A stretch of DNA of 63,170 nt from DAXETY01 sp051155755. Its GTDB lineage: Bacteria > Desulfobacterota > Desulfobacteria > Desulfobacterales > SG8-13. The position numbers were made by a program, and so were the translations under genes. Below the pieces are notes generated by a model. The model had not been told where the DNA came from. It saw nothing but the letters and a program-made list of their open reading frames with translations, and ran no database searches. Where the stretch lies: positions 1 to 63,170 of the forward strand of contig DAXETY010000082.1 of the NCBI GenBank assembly GCA_051155755.1, written 5' to 3'. Positions 9,109-16,671 of this stretch are shown here, one piece after another; position 1 is the stretch's first letter; every line of letters begins with the position of its first letter.

Positions 9109-10366
9109 GCGCTCCTTCCAGGGCCCGGTGGCCGATAATGGCGCCGGCCGCACTCCAGCACTGTTCGCGGGTTCCCCCGGGGGTAAAATCCCGGCCGTGA
9201 ATGTATTCCGGAAAGCTCCAGCGGCTGCCCTGCATTTCGGCTGCGTTGGCGCGGTGGATGCCATCCAGAAAGGTTTCGGCCTGCTGTTTCTTATCACGCC
9301 GGGCCAGGTCTGCAACATAAAATCCGGTGATCATGGGCCAAAGACCCCCGTTGTGATATTCGTAGGGTTTGTTGCGAAAAGTGTAAGAAAAAGTGATGTT
9401 GAGTTCTTTCCAGTCTTTGTCCACCGGTTTGATCACCGGATGAAAAGCCGGCAGCAGACGGATTTCAAAACCGGCGCTGAGTTCGTCGATAAACTTGTCG
9501 ACGCGATCGCGGCGCCGTTCGTCGGAAATATCCAACAGCGACACCAGCACGTTGGCAAAAGCGTCAAATCGATAGCCGTATCCATGGGGCGAAAAAAACG
9601 GCATCCAATGTCGATTTTCGCAACTGCGGGAGGCCCGGCGTCCCTTCTTGTAAAGAATTTCGTGGTAGACATCGTTCGGGATTTCATCGTCTGGGTCTTC
9701 AAACCAGTAATTGTCCCGAATGAGATGCTTCAGGTGACTGACCCGCTCACACAGCGCGTGATCTCGACTGCCGTGGACGTGCGCCCGGATGGCGCAGAGG
9801 GTGCGCAGGGCCTGCAGGTAAAGGGCCTGGTCATAGAGAATGTATCCATTGTGGATGTACTCGTCGGCCCAGTCACCGGTGGCCGGCACGTAAAGCAGGC
9901 CGCGGTTGTTGAACTCCCAGGCCCCCAGAAGAAACCGGACCTTTTCGATGGCCGGGGCCACGGCCTCCAGAAATGCGTCGTCGCCGGTGGCGCGCCAGTA
10001 TTCACCGCAACCGATGATAAACCACAAGTCGGCGTCCACCCTCCCGGTGGTCCCGCCGTAACTGACCCGTTCGCTGGTTGGATCGACGTTGCTGGGAATC
10101 TCCCCGTGCGGTCCCTGGTGCTGCGCCAGGGTTTGCAGATTGCGTCGAAATGTCTCGATCAAATCCGAATCGCCGGTCAACAGGCCGGCCAGGCCGATGA
10201 TGACGCCGTCTCTACTCCATATACGCCGATAATTGGCCCTGTCCGTCGGGCTTGCCAGAAAGCCTTCCGGGCACCGGCAGCGGCCGAGCAACTCGACGGC
10301 CTTATCGTAGCCTTTCTTCCGTAATTGCGTTCGTCCGGTGTCATTCATGCGGGTGGATCGCTCCAT
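9059..10366 (-). CDS. GH100-like six-hairpin glycosidase (neutral/alkaline invertase type)
   Basis: A 435-aa alpha/alpha-toroid glycosidase. Segments recall neutral/alkaline invertases (GH100) and related debranching-type enzymes: 'NYRRIWSRDGVIIGLAGL' with the conserved RD pair, 'GEIPSNVD', 'TTGRVDADLWFIIG', and 'YEYHNGGLWPMITGFYV'. GH100 enzymes hydrolyse sucrose in the cytoplasm, and no signal peptide is seen. The start at 10366 follows AAGGAGG with a 7-nt spacer. It is first in an operon with the overlapping S6PP-like phosphatase, which supports a sucrose-linked role. Databases often label such proteins 'amylo-alpha-1,6-glucosidase'. Confidence 0.78.
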   Translation of the reverse strand: MERSTRMNDTGRTQLRKKGYDKAVELLGRCRCPEGFLASPTDRANYRRIWSRDGVIIGLAGLLTGDSDLIETFRRNLQTLAQHQGPHGEIPSNVDPTSERVSYGGTTGRVDADLWFIIGCGEYWRATGDDAFLEAVAPAIEKVRFLLGAWEFNNRGLLYVPATGDWADEYIHNGYILYDQALYLQALRTLCAIRAHVHGSRDHALCERVSHLKHLIRDNYWFEDPDDEIPNDVYHEILYKKGRRASRSCENRHWMPFFSPHGYGYRFDAFANVLVSLLDISDERRRDRVDKFIDELSAGFEIRLLPAFHPVIKPVDKDWKELNITFSYTFRNKPYEYHNGGLWPMITGFYVADLARRDKKQQAETFLDGIHRANAAEMQGSRWSFPEYIHGRDFTPGGTREQCWSAAGAIIGHRALEGAHVFRIDETKPSDTALQ

Positions 10367-10731
10367 GGATTTTCCTCCTTCAAGGCCCCTCCCAACGCGG
10401 CGCGGCGCCCAACTTTAACGGAAACATCGTTACGCTAACAACGCCCGAAGCCGGCGAACATTGGTGAGATTGCGTATTTGCGCAGCTCTTCCGGAGTAAT
10501 CGGCCGGGACGCAGGAAATTCGGATGCCTGAGAATCGGCCATTGGCGCAAAATCAACGCAATGTCGTGCCGGATTCGGCCGGGCAGCCGGCGATCGCGTG
10601 TTATTTTCGGATGCGGGTTTACAATTCAGCCAGACGTGAATACGGTAGCTTTGACAGCGCCGGATTTCCGGCCCCGGCATTGCCGCCCGGGACCTTACGA
10701 TAAATTGAAATTCCCAGAAAGGGCGTCTGCC
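10367..10731. other. Divergent intergenic region
   Basis: 365 bp between the GH100-like gene (minus) and the acidic protein gene (plus). It should hold promoters for both, but I find no convincing -35/-10 pair. A TTGACA at 10651-10656 lacks a -10 at proper spacing. No repeat or RNA gene is seen. Confidence 0.5.
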
Positions 10732-11082
10732 ATGAACGATCCCGCAGAGCGCAAAGTCGCCATCATGGAACAGCTGGAGGATTTAAAGACCGAACTCGTC
10801 GACAAACCCAAGGGATATGCCACCGAGTTCACGGTTGCGGAACACGCCATTCCGGGCTCCGAAGCTCCCACCGCCGAGATTGTGCTGCTGGATGAAGAAG
10901 AGCAAACCATCGCATTTCGCCGACGAACCGACCCCATCGACGCGGATTTAAAGGGCGAATGGCTGGTTCTGAATGTGGACGAACTGTTCGAAGAACTGAT
11001 CGCCTGGTCGGAGGAACTCGAGGCCATCGAGGATTTTGCCGACGAGGAAGGCTTCTATTCAGACGAAGACGAATTGGAATAA
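10732..11082 (+). CDS. Acidic hypothetical protein
   Basis: A 116-aa cytoplasmic protein of unknown function and strongly acidic composition. The C-terminal 40 residues ('ELIAWSEELEAIEDFADEEG' and following) are mostly Glu and Asp. There is no signal peptide or membrane segment. The middle ('AEIVLLDEEEQTIAFRRRTD') looks like a beta-rich core. An AAAGG lies 9 bases before the ATG at 10732. It stands alone and converges on the superoxide reductase gene, with a strong hairpin between them. Confidence 0.7.
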   Translation: MNDPAERKVAIMEQLEDLKTELVDKPKGYATEFTVAEHAIPGSEAPTAEIVLLDEEEQTIAFRRRTDPIDADLKGEWLVLNVDELFEELIAWSEELEAIEDFADEEGFYSDEDELE

Positions 11083-11128
11083 ACGCCTCGCTCGGCAATG
11101 TTGACTCGCGGCTGCAAAGCTGGGATAA

Positions 11129-11157
11129 GGGCAGGCGGAAGCTTTTCCGGCCTGCCC
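11129..11157. terminator. Bidirectional hairpin between convergent genes
   Basis: An 8-bp perfect stem (GGGCAGGC with GCCTGCCC) extends inward through GGAA/TTCC. It lies midway between the acidic protein gene and the superoxide reductase gene. No U-tract is present, so it may act as a shared structural terminator or an mRNA end protector. Confidence 0.5.
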
Positions 11158-11174
11158 ACCGGGAGTCCGCCTCC

Positions 11175-11570
11175 CTACTTGAGTTGAATCGGTTTGCTGT
11201 TTTCCCAGAGACCGTGAATATTGCAGAAGGCGGTGGCCAGCAGGTCGCCGGGTTTGTTGATTTTCATGGTCGCAACGGCGGCGTGATTGGTATACACGGG
11301 GCCCTTGTTGGCGCCTTCCACACATTCCCCATGGGCGCAAAATTCAAAATTGCCCACCTGATAGGCGAACTTGTCGCCCTGCGGTTTGAAAAACAACTGG
11401 ATCCAGCGAATATGGTGCTCGGTGGTATTTGGATGCGCGATTTCTTTGCCCAGTGATACTTTGACTTCAAACACCTCATCGGCGGCAACGGTTTCGGGGC
11501 ATTCGATCACCGGCACGTGCTTCTCCGACTTCCAGTCTGCAGTCTGATACATTTCTCCCACCTTGGCCAT
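11175..11570 (-). CDS. Superoxide reductase (neelaredoxin type)
   Basis: Reduces superoxide to peroxide without making oxygen, a typical defence of anaerobes. The 131-aa protein is the class lacking the N-terminal desulforedoxin domain. The His4-Cys iron site fits His18 ('SEKHVP', with functional Lys17), His46 ('AHPN'), His52 ('TEHHIRW'), Cys116 and His119 ('FCNIHGLWEN'). The start follows AAAGGAGG. A promoter with an overlapping inverted repeat lies upstream. Free-standing desulforedoxin at 57939-58106 could be an electron donor, but the genes are far apart. Confidence 0.93.
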   Translation of the reverse strand: MAKVGEMYQTADWKSEKHVPVIECPETVAADEVFEVKVSLGKEIAHPNTTEHHIRWIQLFFKPQGDKFAYQVGNFEFCAHGECVEGANKGPVYTNHAAVATMKINKPGDLLATAFCNIHGLWENSKPIQLK

Positions 11571-11609
11571 GAGATACCTCCTTTGCGTTTAGGTTTCTAA
11601 AAAACATGC

Positions 11610-11644
11610 TCCGGCATCATAGGCAAGCGTGCCGGATTTTTCAA
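11610..11644 (-). promoter_or_regulatory. Sigma70-type promoter with overlapping inverted repeat upstream of SOR
   Basis: Reading the minus strand, TTGAAA (11644-11639) and TATGAT (11621-11616) are separated by exactly 17 bp, each 5/6 to consensus. A perfect 7-bp inverted repeat, TCCGGCA/TGCCGGA (11610-11616 and 11630-11636), lies on the spacer and -10. Its half-sites are 20 bp apart centre to centre, two helical turns. This geometry suits a dimeric repressor; the regulator is unknown. Confidence 0.6.
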
Positions 11645-11686
11645 GACCGGGTTTGCGTAAGCCCTGGTGATGACCCGCAGCGGTCT

Positions 11687-13714
11687 TCAGTTGGCCGTGT
11701 CTTTTTGTTCTTCGGAGCGTCGGGAAAAAATCTCGTCGAGGTCCTCCCGATAAGCAGTCTCATTTTCCAGCAGAAAATCGGAGAGCCGATCCAACGTTTC
11801 CCGATGGGTCGTCAAGGTTTCCTGGGCTTTTTCCTGCATGTCGACGACGATTTTCTGAATCTCTTCGTCGATGATCCGGGCGGTGTGTTCGCTGTAGTCC
11901 CTCGGCTCGGAAAGCTCACGTCCGAGAAACGGATGCGGTTCTCCGGTTTTGAAAGTCAACGGACCGACCCGCTCACTCATGCCCCACTGGCAGACCATGC
12001 GCCGGGCGATCTGGGTGGCGTTCTTCAGATCATCGGCGGCACCGTTGGAAATATCGTCGAAAACCAGTTTTTCCGCCGCCCGCCCGCCGACCAGCACCGC
12101 AATCCGGTCCAGCAGATAGGAACGCCGCAGATTGTGACGGTCTTCTTCGGGAACCTGCTCGGTGGCCCCCAGCGCCCGCCCCCTGGGAATGATGGTCACT
12201 TTCTGCAGAGAATCGGCTTCGGGAAGCAGCTCGGCCATGACGGCATGGCCGGCTTCGTGATAGGCAATGACTTCTTTTTCTTCGTCCCGGATGACATCCT
12301 CGCGCTCGAGTCCCAGCAGGATTTTGTCCCGGGCCTGATCGAAGTCTTCGACTTCGACCTTTTCCTTGCCTTTGCGGGCGGCCAGCAGCGAAGCCTCGTT
12401 GGCCAGGTTTTTCAGGTCCGCGCCGGAAAGCCCCACCGTCCGTTCTGCCAGGGTCTCCAGATCGACGTCGTCGGTCAGCGGAACGTTGCGGGTGTGGATC
12501 TCGAGAATTTGGCGGCGCGCCTTTTTTTGCGGCAGCTCCAGGGTGATGCGGCGATCGAATCGACCGGGGCGCACCAGGGCGGGATCGAGCACGTCCGGCC
12601 GGTTGGTGGCCGCCATAACCACCACGGACTGGTGAGCCTCGAAGCCGTCCATTTCGTTTAAAATTTGGTTCAGGGTTTGCTCGCGTTCGTCGTGTCCGCC
12701 GCCGACACCGGTACCGCGGGTTCGGCCGATGGAATCGATTTCGTCGATGAAAATGATGGCGGGCGCTTCTTTCTTGGCCTTTTTGAACATGTCGCGGACC
12801 CGCGAAGCCCCCACGCCCACAAACATTTCGATGAATTCGGATCCGCTGATGCTGAAAAAGGGCACATCGGCCTCTCCGGCGCAGGCACGCGCCAGCAGGG
12901 TTTTGCCGCAGCCGGGCGGGCCTACCAGCAGAAGGCCGTTGGGTAGCTCACCGCCCAGAGAAGCAAATCGCGAAGGATCTTTGAGAAAACCGACCACTTC
13001 CCGCAACTCCTTTTTGGCATTTTTCAACCCGGCGACATCTTCATAAGTCACATCGCTCTTGGCGCGGTCATACATTTTGGCCTTGGACTTGGAAAACCCG
13101 AAAATGCCGCCGCCGCGGCCGCCGCCCATGCGCTGCTGAAACTTGCGGCTGGACCAGATAAAAAAACCGATGATCAGCAACCAGGGCAAAAGGGTGATCA
13201 GTGCGGTCCAAATCCAGGAACGGCCGGTGGTTTCGGCCCGGATGGTCACTCCATGTTTTTCCAGCAGGGGAAGCAGCTCCGGATCCCGCATGTCCGGCAT
13301 CACGGTCTTGAATGTTTCGGGAGGGTTATCCGGAGCGGTGCCGCCATTGCTTTCCGACGCCGTTTGCTGATTTTGCGATTTCCCGGCGGTGTCGGTCTTT
13401 GCGGAATTGCTTTGCGCCGAAGCCTGCTTGTCTCCGGCAGCGTCTGTTTGCTTCACTTCATCTGACGCAAAACGCCCGCGAATCACATTGCCCTTGATAG
13501 TGACCTCGGTGACGTCGCCCTGCCGGACCCGTTCTTTGAAGGCTGTGTAGGAAAGCGTTTTCATTTCCCGGGGCTGTCCGAAAAACCCGTTGAACAGGTA
13601 TAGAATCAAAAACCAGATCGCCAGCACCCACAGCAGAGTGCGCCAGTGAAATCCGGATGTCTGTTGGGAGAATTTGCTTTTATCCTTGAAATCGTTCGGA
13701 ATCTTATCTTTCAT
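11687..13714 (-). CDS. ftsH: ATP-dependent zinc metalloprotease FtsH
   Basis: Membrane-anchored AAA+ protease that degrades misfolded membrane proteins and short-lived regulators. The 675 aa comprise TM1 (about 25-45), a periplasmic segment, TM2 (about 167-187), the AAA domain with Walker A 'GPPGCGKT' (265-272) and Walker B 'IIFIDEID', the SRH 'ATNRPDVLDPALVRPGRFD', and the zinc motif HEAGH (486-490). Residues about 86-135 of the periplasmic part are a low-complexity Ser/Thr/Gln/Ala stretch, longer than usual. The start lies at 13714 after a weak GGGAAAAT. It is followed by the SOR gene on the same strand, but that gene has its own promoter. Confidence 0.96.
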   Translation of the reverse strand: MKDKIPNDFKDKSKFSQQTSGFHWRTLLWVLAIWFLILYLFNGFFGQPREMKTLSYTAFKERVRQGDVTEVTIKGNVIRGRFASDEVKQTDAAGDKQASAQSNSAKTDTAGKSQNQQTASESNGGTAPDNPPETFKTVMPDMRDPELLPLLEKHGVTIRAETTGRSWIWTALITLLPWLLIIGFFIWSSRKFQQRMGGGRGGGIFGFSKSKAKMYDRAKSDVTYEDVAGLKNAKKELREVVGFLKDPSRFASLGGELPNGLLLVGPPGCGKTLLARACAGEADVPFFSISGSEFIEMFVGVGASRVRDMFKKAKKEAPAIIFIDEIDSIGRTRGTGVGGGHDEREQTLNQILNEMDGFEAHQSVVVMAATNRPDVLDPALVRPGRFDRRITLELPQKKARRQILEIHTRNVPLTDDVDLETLAERTVGLSGADLKNLANEASLLAARKGKEKVEVEDFDQARDKILLGLEREDVIRDEEKEVIAYHEAGHAVMAELLPEADSLQKVTIIPRGRALGATEQVPEEDRHNLRRSYLLDRIAVLVGGRAAEKLVFDDISNGAADDLKNATQIARRMVCQWGMSERVGPLTFKTGEPHPFLGRELSEPRDYSEHTARIIDEEIQKIVVDMQEKAQETLTTHRETLDRLSDFLLENETAYREDLDEIFSRRSEEQKDTAN

Positions 13715-14209
13715 ATTTTCCCGGTTCTGGTTTCTGGTTCTGTCGGATATTGAGAACAGCGAATGACCTGCACAAACGAAACCAATACATCTTTTTATTC
13801 ATATCGACGCCGGTGGATCGATCAAATACCGTCCATCCATTATTCTCCGGACAACGGGGCTGTATTTGTTCTGTCGTAGGAAAGTCGGGCGCCGCGCTGT
13901 CGGCCCCGATCGCAGGCCGGCTCTGATCGGCCCGGGCGGCCGCTTTACCGATACCCGCCCCTGAACGTGGCAGGTAAATTTTTCTTCATAATGGGGTGCC
14001 GCGAAGCAGGGGAGTCGTGCTGACAGCGCTTGCCTTGTCAAATGGTTCCGGCACGGCAGAAAACGCCCGGCGCAGTGGCCGGCCCTTTGAACTTCGGGTA
14101 AGATGTACGATGGGTCGGGCGGGTGCCTTCGATAGGATTTCGGGTGGAAAACGGTTGGAAAGTCAGGGCACCGGTTCGGGGACAATCCCTTACAACGGTC
14201 CAGGGAATG
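13715..14209. other. Non-coding stretch upstream of ftsH
   Basis: About 495 bp with no convincing gene. Frames here give Arg/Pro-rich proteins typical of antisense or random reading. A weak minus-strand promoter for ftsH is possible: TTGATC at 13825-13820 and TATGAA at 13803-13798, 16 bp apart, each 4/6. I see no heat-shock element I would trust. Confidence 0.4.
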
Positions 14210-14256
14210 CCGGCAGATCGGAATCAGGCCGCAGCTGTTGATGTGCGATCTGCCGG
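14210..14256 (-). terminator. Hairpin just downstream of the response-regulator gene
   Basis: A perfect 11-bp inverted repeat (CCGGCAGATCG at 14210-14220, CGATCTGCCGG at 14246-14256) with a 25-nt spacer, starting 8 bp after the stop of the NarL-type gene. There is no U-tract, so it may be a factor-assisted terminator, an mRNA stabiliser or a protein-binding site. Confidence 0.45.
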
Positions 14257-14263
14257 TTGCCGG

Positions 14264-14926
14264 CTACATTTTCTTGGTGACCAGGTTCTTTTCGATCGCG
14301 TAGGCCGTCAGGGCGGAGGCGTTATGCAGATCGAGCTTTTTCATGATGTTGGCGCGGTGTTTTTCCACGGTTTTGACGCTGATGTGCAGCAAATCCGCAA
14401 TTTCTTTGTTCTTGTACCCCTCCCCCAGCAGCTTTAAGACCTCTTTTTCGCGCTGGGTGATCGAATCCCAGGATGTCTTGCGTTTCAGGCGGCGGCGGCC
14501 TTCCAGATAGCCCTCCATGACGTTGTCGGCAATTCCCGGGCTGATGTAGGTTTTGCCTTCCAGCACGCTGCGAATGGCAATCAGCAGTTCTTCCCGACTG
14601 GCGTCTTTGATGCAGTAGCCGTCGGCACCGGCATCGAAGGCCTCCAGGACGTATTCATCGGATTCATGGATGGTCAGGGCCAGAATTTTGACTTCCGGGT
14701 AAACGCTCTTGATTTCGTTGATAACGGAAATACCATTCAGCTTGGGCATGGAAAGATCGAGAAGCAGCAGGTCGGGCAAATTCTTTTTTACCAGACGCAC
14801 GGCATCCAACCCATCTTCCGCCTCACCGATCACCTCGTAGGCTTCATTGGTTTGAAGCATGGCTTTCAGGCCTTCGCGAAACAGCTGGTGATCTTCGGCA
14901 ATGAAAATCTTGGTTTTCAGGGCCAT
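14264..14926 (-). CDS. Orphan NarL/FixJ-family response regulator
   Basis: A 220-aa two-component regulator. The receiver domain has the acidic pair Glu11/Asp12, phospho-acceptor Asp57 ('LLLLDLSMPKLNG'), switch Thr85 and Lys107. A LuxR-type helix-turn-helix follows ('LTAYA' end; core 'LGEGYKNKEIADLLHISVKT'). No histidine kinase gene is nearby, so its partner is elsewhere. The start at 14926 follows GGAGG. A hairpin lies immediately after the stop. Target genes cannot be read from this sequence. Confidence 0.9.
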   Translation of the reverse strand: MALKTKIFIAEDHQLFREGLKAMLQTNEAYEVIGEAEDGLDAVRLVKKNLPDLLLLDLSMPKLNGISVINEIKSVYPEVKILALTIHESDEYVLEAFDAGADGYCIKDASREELLIAIRSVLEGKTYISPGIADNVMEGYLEGRRRLKRKTSWDSITQREKEVLKLLGEGYKNKEIADLLHISVKTVEKHRANIMKKLDLHNASALTAYAIEKNLVTKKM

Positions 14927-15286
14927 GAAACCTCCATCCTGTCAACATCGTGCCAACCAACGCCCGGTGATTGCACCCCGGGGGGCGGGGTATTCCGGAA
15001 TGTGCGGGCATCGTTGGAAATTCCGTCTGCACCCACGGGGAATACGGGATTCACCGTATTGTTGCCGGGCGAAACGTTCGTTACCGTGAATCGGAGGATG
15101 CCAGAAAAAACTGCATTTCGGCCGTTTTTTCGGATAGCCGGCGCCTTGCCCTTTGCCAAAATCAATCACGGTAACGGACCGGTACCATTCCATATTAGAC
15201 GCATGCATACAGATATCCAAGCTTTGTATCAATTGCAAGCCCAAAAATAAATGCTCGGTTCAGGAACCGGGGAAACGGTGATTGCC
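14927..15286. other. Divergent intergenic region
   Basis: 360 bp between the response regulator (minus) and nicotinate phosphoribosyltransferase (plus). It should carry promoters for both, but I find no clear -35/-10 pair. An ATG at 15251 is in frame with the downstream gene but lacks a ribosome-binding site. Confidence 0.45.
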
Positions 15287-16660
15287 ATGCAGATCGAAGA
15301 ACGACATCGAGCCATATTAGTGGATTTGTATGAATTAACCATGGCGCAGGCTTATTTCGACCGCGAAATGTTCGCTCCGGCCACCTTCAGCCTCTTTATT
15401 CGGAAATATCCGAGCCATCGCGGATATTTCGTCAGTGCCGGTGCCGAGGAGGTGGTCGAATACCTGGAATCCTTTCGTTATTCCGACGAGGATCTGACCT
15501 ACCTGAAATCGACGGGGCTGTTTTCGACCGAATTTCTGGATTATCTCGCCCAGGTGCGCTTCACCGGCAATGTCCACGCCATTCCGGAAGGCCGCCTGTT
15601 TTTCAAAAACGAGCCCATCGTGGAAGTCACCGCACCGATTATCGAGGGGCAGCTGGCCGAGACCTATGTCATCAATGCGATCAACCTGCCGGTCACCATC
15701 GCCTCCAAAGCCGCCCGATGCTATCACGCCGCCGAGGGTCGCGGTCTGGTCGACTTTTCCCTGCGCCGCACCCAGGGGGCGGATGCCGGCATGGCCGTGG
15801 CTCGCTCCAGTTACATTGCCGGTTTTGATGCCACCAGCAACGTGGCGGCCGGAAAACTCTACGGCCTGCCGACCTCCGGAACGATGGCCCATTCATTCGT
15901 GATGAGCTTCGAGGACGAAATGGAATCGTTTCGGGCCTTCGCTCGAACATTCGGCGATCAGACGGTCCTGTTGATCGACACTTACGACACGTTGTCCGGT
16001 GCGGAAAAAGCCGTTGAAGTCGCCCGCGAAATGAAGTCCAAGGGCCGGAACCTGCGCGGCGTTCGACTGGACAGCGGCGACATGGTCGAATTGAGCCGCA
16101 AAGTCCGCCGTATCCTGGACGAAAGCGGATTCGAAGACGTGCAGATTTTTGCCAGCGGCAGTTACGACGAATACGAAATCGCCCGCAGCATCGCCGAAGG
16201 TGCCCGAATCGATGCCTTCGGGGTCGGAACCAAAATGGGGGTTTCCGCCGACACGCCCTATACCGACATCGCCTACAAGCTGGTGCAGTATGACGAGCGC
16301 CCCGTGCTCAAGCTCAGCAGCGGCAAAAAAAGCCTGGTCGCGGAAAAACAGGTGTTTCGAATGCAGTCCAAGGGTCGGTACCGGGAAGATACCATCGGAT
16401 TGCGACACGAAAAGCGCCACGGCGAGCCGCTGCTGGTAGCGATGATGGAAGACGGCGGCCGTTTGCAGGAGCCCGATCCGGCTAAAGTGATCCGCGATCG
16501 GTTCATGACGGATTTCGAACGTTTCGACGATAGGGTGCGGGCCATCGAATCTCCGGCGGAGTATCCGGTACGCATCAGTGATGAGTTGCAAAAACTGCAG
16601 GATCGCATCGTTGAAGAAACCCGGCGCAAAGAACTCGATGCCGCATACCGTGATGTTTAG
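15287..16660 (+). CDS. pncB: Nicotinate phosphoribosyltransferase
   Basis: Makes nicotinate mononucleotide from nicotinate and PRPP in NAD salvage (Preiss-Handler route). The 457-aa protein has 'LVDLYELTMAQAYF' at the N-terminus, the substrate loop 'DFSLRRTQGADAG', the phospho-accepting His202 in 'SGTMAHSF', and 'GVRLDSGDM' plus 'FGVGTKMG' for phosphate binding. I chose 15287 over 15251 because GGGGAAA precedes it and the family N-terminus starts there. It works with the nicotinamidase at 7546 and could use PRPP from the synthetase at 53818. PEP synthase follows 11 bp downstream, so the two are likely co-transcribed. Confidence 0.92.
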   Translation: MQIEERHRAILVDLYELTMAQAYFDREMFAPATFSLFIRKYPSHRGYFVSAGAEEVVEYLESFRYSDEDLTYLKSTGLFSTEFLDYLAQVRFTGNVHAIPEGRLFFKNEPIVEVTAPIIEGQLAETYVINAINLPVTIASKAARCYHAAEGRGLVDFSLRRTQGADAGMAVARSSYIAGFDATSNVAAGKLYGLPTSGTMAHSFVMSFEDEMESFRAFARTFGDQTVLLIDTYDTLSGAEKAVEVAREMKSKGRNLRGVRLDSGDMVELSRKVRRILDESGFEDVQIFASGSYDEYEIARSIAEGARIDAFGVGTKMGVSADTPYTDIAYKLVQYDERPVLKLSSGKKSLVAEKQVFRMQSKGRYREDTIGLRHEKRHGEPLLVAMMEDGGRLQEPDPAKVIRDRFMTDFERFDDRVRAIESPAEYPVRISDELQKLQDRIVEETRRKELDAAYRDV

Positions 16661-16671
16661 AGAGGAAAAAA

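Noticed and set aside
10651..10701. TTGACA and TACGAT as a promoter for the acidic protein gene
   Set aside because: The spacer is 39 bp, far from 16-18.
13799..14185. 128-codon minus-strand frame upstream of ftsH
   Set aside because: Pro/Arg/His-rich with no pattern and no ribosome-binding site.
14941..14956. Sigma54-like site upstream of the response regulator
   Set aside because: TGGCACG is present on the minus strand, but the -12 part reads TTGAC and the spacing is one base short.
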